Assembly: GCF_014643375.1 (NCBI RefSeq)
Contig: NZ_BMJJ01000014.1
Span: 62,001 to 126,000, forward strand
Direction: 5' to 3'
Length of the DNA: 64,000 nucleotides
DNA from: Aureimonas glaciei
GTDB taxonomy: Bacteria > Pseudomonadota > Alphaproteobacteria > Rhizobiales > Rhizobiaceae
Made by a program: the position numbers and the translations under genes. This document shows, piece by piece, positions 57,841 through 64,000 of the stretch (position 1 is its first letter; every line of letters begins with the position of its first letter). The notes under the pieces are model-generated. The model did not search any database, was not told the origin of the DNA, and worked only from the letters and a program-made list of their open reading frames with translations.

Positions 57841-58938
57841 ATGAAGATCATCATCGACCGCAACGAACTGGCGAAGACCCTCACCGGAACCAAGGGATTC
57901 GTCGAGAAACGCAGCTCCATACCGATCCTCGGCAACGTCCTTTTGACGGCGAGGGACGGAAAGCTGGCGATCAAGGTCACCGACCTCGACAAGGAATTTT
58001 CCGACCTAGCCGCCTGCGAAGTCGTCTTGCCGGGCTCGACGACCGTTCCCGCCGGCCTTCTGTCCGACATCGTAAAGAAGCTTTCCGCCGGACCGGTGAC
58101 GATCGCCATGGCTGAAGATGGAGCGTCGGTCTCCGTCTCGGCAGGACGCTCGCAGTTCAAGCTCCAGGCGCTACCGGCGCGCGACTTCCCCGACATCACG
58201 ATCGGCGTCTTCTCGCATACCTTCTCCATGCCGGCCGCCGAGCTGAAGCGCCTTCTGACGAAGACTTGGTTCGCGATCTCGACGGAAGAGACTCGCTACT
58301 ACCTCAACGGAATCTTCCTCCACGTCCACGAGTCGAACTTGCTTGCCGTCGCGACGGACGGGCACAAACTCTCATTGGCCGGGCAGCACACGCCCGACGG
58401 TGCGGCCGGCATGCCGGGCATCATCATCCCCCGCCGCGCCGTCGCCGAGCTCATCAAGATCGTCGACGAGGACGTGGTGGGGATCGAGCTGTCAGACTCG
58501 AAGATCCGTTTCACGATCGGCGACATCGTGCTGACGACGAAGCTGATCGACGGCACGTTTCCCGACTACCAGCGAGTCATTCCGTCGCTCAACGAGAAGG
58601 AGTTGACCGTCGAGCGCTTGGTGCTCGCCGGCGCTGCGGATCGCGTGTCGACCATCTCGAGCGAACGGGGTCGCGGAGTGAAGATCGAGATCTCGAATGG
58701 TGAGATGAGGCTCACGGTGAGTTCACCCGATACCGGCGTCGCGATGGAAGAGATGTCCGTCATCTACTCGGGCGATCCCATCGAAACCGGATTCAACAGC
58801 CGCTATCTCGCCGAAGTCATGGCGGCTCTCGAGGGCGAGCAGGTGATCGCGAAGTTTCACGATGCCGGCAGCCCCTGCCTGATGCGGGGATCTGGCGATG
58901 CCGACGCGCTGATCGTGCTCATGCCGATGCGGGCCTGA
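57841..58938 (+). CDS. dnaN: DNA polymerase III sliding clamp (beta subunit), accessory copy
   Basis: A 365-residue beta clamp with three similar domains. MKIIIDRNELAKTLTGTKGF and SIPILGNVLLTARDGKLAI open domain 1, LLTKTWFAISTEETRYYLNG and GIFLHVHESNLLAVATDGHK are the highly conserved domain 2 core, and the protein ends LIVLMPMRA, near the canonical end. The setting among phage-like genes, without dnaA, recF or gyrB nearby, shows it is not the main chromosomal copy. It might keep replication of the element independent of the host clamp. Confidence 0.93.
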   Translation: MKIIIDRNELAKTLTGTKGFVEKRSSIPILGNVLLTARDGKLAIKVTDLDKEFSDLAACEVVLPGSTTVPAGLLSDIVKKLSAGPVTIAMAEDGASVSVSAGRSQFKLQALPARDFPDITIGVFSHTFSMPAAELKRLLTKTWFAISTEETRYYLNGIFLHVHESNLLAVATDGHKLSLAGQHTPDGAAGMPGIIIPRRAVAELIKIVDEDVVGIELSDSKIRFTIGDIVLTTKLIDGTFPDYQRVIPSLNEKELTVERLVLAGAADRVSTISSERGRGVKIEISNGEMRLTVSSPDTGVAMEEMSVIYSGDPIETGFNSRYLAEVMAALEGEQVIAKFHDAGSPCLMRGSGDADALIVLMPMRA

Positions 58939-58946
58939 ATCGCCGG

Positions 58947-59007
58947 TGTCGAGTATTGCCTCGACATGCCATTGACGGCTGGATATGTCGAGTATATAGT
59001 CGACATA
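58947..59007 (+). promoter_or_regulatory. Paired operator-like inverted repeats
   Basis: TGTCGA-N8-TCGACA occurs twice, at 58947-58966 and 58986-59005, centres 39 bases apart. The second copy is longer (TATGTCGA-N8-TCGACATA, 58984-59007) and its spacer is AT-rich, like a -10 region. They lie between dnaN and the next gene, and look like a repressor site. Confidence 0.65.
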
Positions 59008-59029
59008 CCATCAGGTAGGAGCCGAACCC

Positions 59030-59458
59030 GTGACCCCGTCCGAACTCTTCAAGACCGCCCACCGCCTGACCCGCTCCGTCGTCCAGTCTGGCGAGAACTA
59101 TCGCGCGACGTTCGGGATGGCGTTGAGGAAGGCGTATCTCGCAGCGAAGGCGGCGGTCGCCCCTTCCGTGGAGCGGATCATTGCCGCTGGTTCGGTGTGG
59201 GCGAAGGCTGGGCGGCGTCGAGTGTACTTCAACAACCTGGCCGACTTCCTCGGTCTGGAGTTCACGCACTGCATGGGCAAGGTATCGTTCGCGACCTTTC
59301 GCGGGAAGAAAATGGAGACCGGCATGGCGAGTGCGATCTTCGCCGGGCTGAAAGCCGCGGCCATCTGGTTCGATCTCGACACGGAGACGTGGGAGTCTAG
59401 AGGCCTCGACGAAGACTATCGGAACGCCATCGTCGCCGGCATCTACGCCGTAGCCTGA
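59030..59458 (+). CDS. Hypothetical phage-type protein
   Basis: A 142-residue protein starting at GTG 59030 with GTAGGAGCC upstream. The N-terminus ELFKTAHRLTRSVVQSGENY and RATFGMALRKAY is a segment common in phage and plasmid proteins of unknown role. A central part (VYFNNLADFLGLEFTHCMGK) is less conserved. It is first after the paired operators. Confidence 0.55.
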   Translation: MTPSELFKTAHRLTRSVVQSGENYRATFGMALRKAYLAAKAAVAPSVERIIAAGSVWAKAGRRRVYFNNLADFLGLEFTHCMGKVSFATFRGKKMETGMASAIFAGLKAAAIWFDLDTETWESRGLDEDYRNAIVAGIYAVA

Positions 59459-59481
59459 CTGAACAGCAGGAGATCACCACG

Positions 59482-59832
59482 ATGGCCGAGCAGAATCCGA
59501 CATGGCAGCAAGTCTGCCAGCGCCTCTGGGGACCTGACTGGGTCAAGCCGGTATCCGAGGTGCTCGGTGTCAACCGCAAGACGATCGAGCGGTGGAGAGA
59601 CGGTATCACGCCCATACCAGATGCGATCGACGAGATGTTTCTCGTCCAGCAGTCCACCCCCGACGACCGAGCCTACGGCGCCATCCTCAGACGCATCGCG
59701 AATGGCGAGACGCCCGACGAGATCGCCGCCGAGATGAAGCTCGGATTCGACGCCCTCAACCGCCTCCAGGCCCAGCTCGATGCCGAGGACTGGATTGCAT
59801 CACTCGCCGCTCGACAGAAGGTGAAGCAATGA
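59482..59832 (+). CDS. Helix-turn-helix protein, phage type
   Basis: A 116-residue protein. VKPVSEVLGVNRKTIERWRD is a helix-turn-helix followed by GITPIPDAID. A second helical part has ILRRIANGETPDEIAAEMKL. It may regulate the nearby operators. Its stop overlaps the next start (ATGA). Confidence 0.6.
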   Translation: MAEQNPTWQQVCQRLWGPDWVKPVSEVLGVNRKTIERWRDGITPIPDAIDEMFLVQQSTPDDRAYGAILRRIANGETPDEIAAEMKLGFDALNRLQAQLDAEDWIASLAARQKVKQ

Positions 59833-60011
59833 AGACGATGACACTCGAAGAAGAGAACCTTGCCCTTCGGCTCGAAGTCGGCCGCCTGTCCCGACTCTGC
59901 GACCTGCTGCGCGAGGAATGCAGCGTCGGCTTCCGACACGGCCTAGTCCGCCGCTCGCCCATCCAGCCCGCCGCCCAGCAGCAGCCGACGCGCTCGCTGC
60001 TCGACCTTTAG
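59829..60011 (+). CDS. Small coiled-coil protein
   Basis: A 60-residue protein overlapping the upstream stop by four bases. LEEENLALRLEVGRLSRLCD forms a short coiled coil; the end is Gln/Pro-rich. Function unknown. Confidence 0.5.
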   Translation: MKTMTLEEENLALRLEVGRLSRLCDLLREECSVGFRHGLVRRSPIQPAAQQQPTRSLLDL

Positions 60012-60020
60012 GAGATCGAT

Positions 60021-60491
60021 ATGACGGTCAAGGACAAGCATGGCTACAAATATCTGACCTACAAGTATTCCCAATTCAATGAGCTGGCGTTGGCATGCAA
60101 TATGAACTCGGCGCAGATTGCCGAGGATCTCGCCGTCCAGGAAATCCTGAAGGTGGACCCTTCGACCGTGAGACGCTGGAGGCGCAACGAGCACCCAGTG
60201 CCGCCTATCGTTAGAAGGCGGATGGAGAAGATTGCAGAGTGGGTCTACAACCTTTCCCTAGACCGCAATCAGGGCATCTCCATGCCGCCCGCGGCAGCCC
60301 GCCTAAGGTGGGCGCTCTATCACCAGCGCTCCATTGCTTACGTTAACGCCAGGGTGGAGGAGGAGTTGGCGGTTTTGTTTGCTATGCAAGACAAAGGCTT
60401 GGAAACACGGTCGCTCCTTTTGACGCGGGGTGCAATTCAAAGATTGAAAGAGATGGCCGAAGAAAGTCCTCACCTGTTCGAACCGGCCTGA
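60021..60491 (+). CDS. Helix-turn-helix-like hypothetical protein
   Basis: A 156-residue protein with AGGAGAT upstream. ILKVDPSTVRRWRRNEHPVP resembles the helix-turn-helix in the protein at 59482 (VNRKTIERWRDGITPIP), so the two may share ancestry. The rest is helical. It closes the rightward block and is followed by a terminator. Confidence 0.55.
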   Translation: MTVKDKHGYKYLTYKYSQFNELALACNMNSAQIAEDLAVQEILKVDPSTVRRWRRNEHPVPPIVRRRMEKIAEWVYNLSLDRNQGISMPPAAARLRWALYHQRSIAYVNARVEEELAVLFAMQDKGLETRSLLLTRGAIQRLKEMAEESPHLFEPA

Positions 60492-60515
60492 CCTGATCAC
60501 GACACCTGACATGAC

Positions 60516-60547
60516 GAGGCCCGCCGCAACCCCTCGCAGCGGGCCTC
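60516..60547. terminator. Bidirectional terminator hairpin
   Basis: GAGGCCCGC pairs with GCGGGCCTC around a 14-base loop, between the convergent blocks ending at 60491 and 60638. Confidence 0.6.
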
Positions 60548-60637
60548 TCACATTCCGGATTGCGTCAGATGCCCTCGACGGAAGTCTCCCTACCCATACT
60601 TAGGCTAAGGCCGGAGGCTGTTCCAGGATGCCGGCTG

Positions 60638-61537
60638 CTATGGATGCTTTGTGACGATCGCCATCCCTTCCACGTCATCGCGGCCTCCCCGATTGAGATC
60701 GTCCATCGGATCGCCGGCAGACATCGGGTAGCCGTACATGTCGACCGGAATGCCGTTCTCGTAGCGCTGCTCAGGCTTACGCTTCCTGACATCGACGACC
60801 CAATGCGGACGGAATTTCCGGTTTCCCGCCCTCGGATTGCAGATCACCCGGGTGCCCTCCAGCATGTAATCCGACGGGCTGTGTATGTGCCCATGAATCC
60901 AGAGCTCGGGCCGCCACCTCGCCATGAAGACGTTGAGGTGGCTGACAAAGGCAGGATTCATGCGGCTGTCTTTGAACTCCTCGCCGACGCTATATTTCGA
61001 AGGTGCATGGTGCGTCACGACGACGGTGGGCCCGTCGAAAGGAATCGAGAACTGCTCGTCGAGCCATGCGATCGATTCCTTGTGAATCGCAAGGATCTCC
61101 ACCGGAGTCATCGAGCCGCCGGCCTTTCTCCCAATAAGCATGAAATCGATCATGGCATGACCGGCGATCCGCATGCCCTCGGCTTGGTTGCCATCGAAAT
61201 CGAAGTCGGTCCAGAGAGCGCAACCCAGGAACCTGGTGCCGGCGATCACCACGGCGCGATTTTCCAGGAAGTGGCCGCCGCCTGGCTTTTTCTCATTATG
61301 CAGACGACCCTCGGCCAGCTTCCGCTCGTACGTCCCGTCTAAGTGGTACTCATGATTCCCGGCAACAACGATCGCCGGACGCATGAAGGTTTGCTCGGCC
61401 CATTCCAAAGCCTTCGCCGGCGATTCATGGATGTCGCCCGCGAGGACGACGACATCGTAGCCGTCAGGTGGCGGCGACGGCATGTAGGTGGAGCGGTCGT
61501 CCAAATGCAGGTCGCTCATGATCCAGATTTTGGTCAT
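60638..61537 (-). CDS. Metallophosphoesterase 1
   Basis: A 299-residue calcineurin-like phosphoesterase. All metal motifs are visible: MSDLHLDD, VLAGDIHE, VAGNHEYH, VVTHHAP and IHGHIHS. The substrate is unknown; family members act on nucleotides, nucleic acids or phosphoproteins. Its ATG overlaps the stop of the next enzyme (TGATG), so the set is co-translated. The last 50 residues (RGGRDDVEGMAIV) are not in the catalytic core. Confidence 0.85.
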   Translation of the reverse strand: MTKIWIMSDLHLDDRSTYMPSPPPDGYDVVVLAGDIHESPAKALEWAEQTFMRPAIVVAGNHEYHLDGTYERKLAEGRLHNEKKPGGGHFLENRAVVIAGTRFLGCALWTDFDFDGNQAEGMRIAGHAMIDFMLIGRKAGGSMTPVEILAIHKESIAWLDEQFSIPFDGPTVVVTHHAPSKYSVGEEFKDSRMNPAFVSHLNVFMARWRPELWIHGHIHSPSDYMLEGTRVICNPRAGNRKFRPHWVVDVRKRKPEQRYENGIPVDMYGYPMSAGDPMDDLNRGGRDDVEGMAIVTKHP

Positions 61538-62487
61538 CAGACCTTCCTTCCAGTCGCAAAATTGACGTCCAGCAGCTCTTCATCAGTCATCGCCGCGAGC
61601 GCCTGGTTCTGCCGCCATAGCGCGACCTCATCATCGTACGGCATCGGATATCCCCAGGGGTCGATCCTCGGGCGTCTTTGAACGTCGATAACAAGCCGGG
61701 GGTCGAACGACGGGACTTCGATCTCGACGAGCTTGTGATGCTCCATGCCGACGAATTGTAAGTAACCCCGCGGATTGCAGACGATCCGGGTCTCCACGAC
61801 GACGTAGTCCCGCGGCGTATGGACGTGGCCATGTATCCACATCTCCGGCGCACGGCGCGTGATGAGTTCGGTCAGGTCTGACGTGTAGGCGCCGTCCAGA
61901 TCTTCCGTTACCCGTCCCTCTCGCAGCGACAGGGGATGCGGGGCGTGGTGCGTCACGACGACAGACGGCCCCTCGAACGGAACCGCCAGTTCCTGATCGA
62001 TGGCATTCCGAATCCGCCAGTGCTCCTTCTCCAGATCGCTCGGACGCGCCTTCCCGCCGGCGCCGCCAATCTTGAATCTTTTGAAGTCACGCATGCCCGT
62101 GAGGTGCTCACGCTTCGCCGCAGCGGAGTTGCCGGAAACGAGGTAGTCGGTCCATAGCGTCCCGCCGACAAAGCGCGTACCGGCGAGCGTGATGGCGTCG
62201 CCGTCGAGGCAGTAGATCCAGTCGACTTGGAGACTCTCGCGAAACTTGTCGACCTCCTCGAGTAAGTCGGCTTTCCAGAAGTCGTGGTTGCCCGGCACAA
62301 TGACGATCGGCATCTGCCGGAACTGATGCTCCAGCCACGTCCTGCCCATCCGCGATAGCCGGCCGGCAATGTCGCCCGCTATGATGCAGACGTCCGCCGA
62401 GACATCTTCGGGAAGCGACAGGTTGTGCTTCAACGTATCCCGATTGGAATCGTCGTGGATGTCGCTCATGATCCATAGGCGTGTCAT
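61537..62487 (-). CDS. Metallophosphoesterase 2
   Basis: From ATG 62487 a 316-residue enzyme. Motifs are MSDIHDDS, IIAGDIAG, VPGNHDFW, VVTHHAPH and IHGHVHT. It is clearly related to the enzyme at 60638 (same layout and C-terminal YGYPM or WGYPMP segment), so the pair came from duplication. The upstream open frame to 62568 has no family-like sequence. Confidence 0.85.
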   Translation of the reverse strand: MTRLWIMSDIHDDSNRDTLKHNLSLPEDVSADVCIIAGDIAGRLSRMGRTWLEHQFRQMPIVIVPGNHDFWKADLLEEVDKFRESLQVDWIYCLDGDAITLAGTRFVGGTLWTDYLVSGNSAAAKREHLTGMRDFKRFKIGGAGGKARPSDLEKEHWRIRNAIDQELAVPFEGPSVVVTHHAPHPLSLREGRVTEDLDGAYTSDLTELITRRAPEMWIHGHVHTPRDYVVVETRIVCNPRGYLQFVGMEHHKLVEIEVPSFDPRLVIDVQRRPRIDPWGYPMPYDDEVALWRQNQALAAMTDEELLDVNFATGRKV

Positions 62488-62607
62488 CGTTCGGTCTCCT
62501 ACACCGTATCGTCTTAAAGTCAGGATCGCCGGCCAGGCCGAAAGCCACAATGAGGGGGTGAGGAGCAATCGCCTTCGTTTCGGGCTGGACGCCCTGCGCT
62601 GCAGACT

Positions 62608-63702
62608 TCATGCGCGGTCGTGGATATCCTGGATCAGCCGCTCCAGGACTTCCGTCACCGCGTCCCCGATCGCCTTGAAGGCCGTTTCGCGCTGCCAACC
62701 CTCTTCGTCAAAGAACTCGACCAAGCGCTTCAGGTCACGACGGCCCTCAGGTGGTAGGTGCGCGATCGTGTCGAGAGCAGTACGGATTAGATCATTTGGC
62801 GACATGTACTGCTCCTCTTCCGAGATCTGAGACAGGCGTGCGACATAGCGGTCGGTCTGGCGGCGCTGCGCAGGCGTCATCGGTGACGGCATATCGCCCA
62901 GCTCGATCTGCCCGGACTTCATCCGTTCGAGCACGAAGTCGACGTGAGCGCTGATCATTCGGAACGCCAACTCGCGATCGTGGTCGTTCATGGTCTCGCA
63001 GATCGTCTGCATGCTGCGTCGGGCCTTGGGCGTCACGTGAGCCACGACGTCCAACCCGGTTCGGATCAAGTCATTTGGCGCCCACCCCTCTTCCGTTCCG
63101 AGCTGCACGAGACGGGGTGCATAGCGCCGCATCTGCGTGCGGTTGGCCTCCGTGAGGGTAGCCGCGGCGCCGAACTGGTGCTCATACGCCGGCTCCCGCA
63201 GCCGTTGATCGAGGCGCTCCAGGATCTCAGGCAGGCTGACCGGGCGGAAATCCCAGCAGTCGACGCCGACATCGATGCTGCCAGCCGGGCCCTGGGTGTT
63301 GCCGTGGACGTGGCCGTGCAGTTGGATGGCGCCGCGACGCTGGTTGCGCCATTCGTGCAAGGGGTAGTGACACATCACCACCTGGACGCCCCCGACCTTC
63401 AGCTCCGATAGCTGGGTCACCGACTCCCAATCGAGGTGCATCTGCGGGGCAGAATGGTCGTGATTGCCGGTGATCAAGTGCTTGCGACCCTTGAGCCGAT
63501 TGAAGATGTCTTCGACCTCGACGCGGCCTGCCCGGAAAGCAAAGTCGCCCAGGTGATAGACCGTGTCGTCGGCCCCGACGGCTTCGTTCCAGCGCTCGAT
63601 CATCGTCTCGCGCATTTGAATGATGTTCGCGAAGGGACGTCCGTTCTGGTGGATCGCGCCGGCGTGTCCGAAATGGTGGTCGGCAGTGAAGAAGATGGTC
63701 AC
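62608..63702 (-). CDS. Metallophosphoesterase 3 with duplicated C-terminal module
   Basis: A 364-residue protein. The catalytic part (1-165) has TADHHFGH, HLGDFAFR, ITGNHDHS, MCHYPLHEW and LHGHVHG, the form seen in phage and plasmid phosphoesterases. The rest is two similar helical modules: RRYAPRLVQLGTEEGWAPND and LIRTGLDVVAHVTPKARRSM, then TDRYVARLSQISEEEQYMSP and NDLIRTALDTIAHLPPEGRR. This repeated part has no name that I know. Its start overlaps the RHH-like gene's stop. Confidence 0.85.
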   Translation of the reverse strand: MTIFFTADHHFGHAGAIHQNGRPFANIIQMRETMIERWNEAVGADDTVYHLGDFAFRAGRVEVEDIFNRLKGRKHLITGNHDHSAPQMHLDWESVTQLSELKVGGVQVVMCHYPLHEWRNQRRGAIQLHGHVHGNTQGPAGSIDVGVDCWDFRPVSLPEILERLDQRLREPAYEHQFGAAATLTEANRTQMRRYAPRLVQLGTEEGWAPNDLIRTGLDVVAHVTPKARRSMQTICETMNDHDRELAFRMISAHVDFVLERMKSGQIELGDMPSPMTPAQRRQTDRYVARLSQISEEEQYMSPNDLIRTALDTIAHLPPEGRRDLKRLVEFFDEEGWQRETAFKAIGDAVTEVLERLIQDIHDRA

Positions 63703-63887
63703 GCCCGACTCCCCATCTCGCGATTGACCACGACGCGCATGACTTCGATGCCCATCGCTCGGCGCTCGTCCGCCGTCATGTAGCTCCAGACGCCGACCGC
63801 TTCACGGATGAACTCTGCGGCCGGCTTGCCCTCTTCCGCTTCGATGCGTGTAATGCGGGCGTTCGTCGCGGCGTCGAAGGAAAACAT
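63699..63887 (-). CDS. Small RHH-like protein
   Basis: A 62-residue protein, MFSFDAATNARITRIEAEEG and PAAEFIREAVGVWSYM, like a ribbon-helix-helix domain. ATGA overlaps link it to the metallophosphoesterase downstream and to the partial gene upstream. Confidence 0.55.
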   Translation of the reverse strand: MFSFDAATNARITRIEAEEGKPAAEFIREAVGVWSYMTADERRAMGIEVMRVVVNREMGSRA

Positions 63888-64000
63888 CAGTTCATGCTCC
63901 GATACTTGTCGCGGACGTCGACGGTGACCTGGATCGCCGACTTGAGCTTGCGGAGGCTGCCCCCTCCCCACGCCTTCTGGATGACTTCGATCTCGTCGCC
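63887..64000 (-). CDS. Partial gene at right edge
   Basis: The last 37 codons of a leftward gene: DEIEVIQKAWGGGSLRKLKS then VTVDVRDKYRSMN, with the stop overlapping the next ATG. No family can be assigned from this piece. Confidence 0.5.
   Translation of the reverse strand, partial: GDEIEVIQKAWGGGSLRKLKSAIQVTVDVRDKYRSMN

Overview
The window looks like an accessory replicon or genomic island of an alphaproteobacterium in the Hyphomicrobiales, most likely Rhizobiaceae-like. Evidence is the high-GC coding sequence, homospermidine synthase, DUF1127 and DUF6522-type small proteins, a class II (AniA-like) copper nitrite reductase with pseudoazurin, and a lanthanide-type (XoxF) methanol dehydrogenase. 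No tRNA, rRNA or CRISPR array was seen.

Region 1 (1-8.2 kb): a denitrification and copper block. Pseudoazurin, NirK, a YcnI-like protein and a CopC-CopD protein are read leftward from a promoter with two FNR/NnrR-like boxes. A di-heme cytochrome c peroxidase is divergent to it. Glutamate dehydrogenase, an IS3-type remnant and a double cold-shock-domain protein follow. Region 2 (8.8-14.1 kb): a sulfate ABC transporter (Sbp-CysT-CysW-CysA) with an MFS exporter downstream. Region 3 (14.3-20.8 kb): xoxF-xoxG-xoxJ. xoxJ is split by a 1,952-bp insertion that carries a TnpB-like gene and a hairpin-rich 3' segment. The insertion has IS6-like inverted repeats and a perfect 8-bp target duplication.

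Region 4 (21-30 kb): homospermidine synthase, three Rnk/GreA-C-like genes (one decayed), DUF1127 plus L,D-transpeptidase, MarR, and several remnants. Region 5 (29.8-48.7 kb): MetB, an orphan cytochrome oxidase subunit I, LysR, CBS-BON, a CDGSH variant, an HPP-CBS membrane protein, and a nitric-oxide defence cluster (NsrR, truncated haemoglobin, flavohaemoglobin) with two NsrR-like palindromes. After these come a DUF305 fusion, a uracil-DNA glycosylase-like protein, the TIGR02587/TIGR02588 pair and a frameshifted DMT transporter. NirK produces NO, and the NsrR/Hmp/globin cluster removes it, so regions 1 and 5 are linked in function.

Region 6 (48.7-64 kb): remnants and structured intergenic DNA, then a phage- or plasmid-like region. 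It holds an HD phosphohydrolase next to a MazZ-like dATP/dGTP diphosphohydrolase, receiver proteins and a BLUF blue-light sensor, and an RHH/MNT pair. A Rha-type antirepressor, a second DNA sliding clamp, small HTH proteins behind paired operators, and three tandem metallophosphoesterases complete it.

At least eight single-base deletions break six otherwise well-conserved reading frames. All are deletions and several lie in short homopolymers, so sequencing error is a serious alternative to real gene decay.
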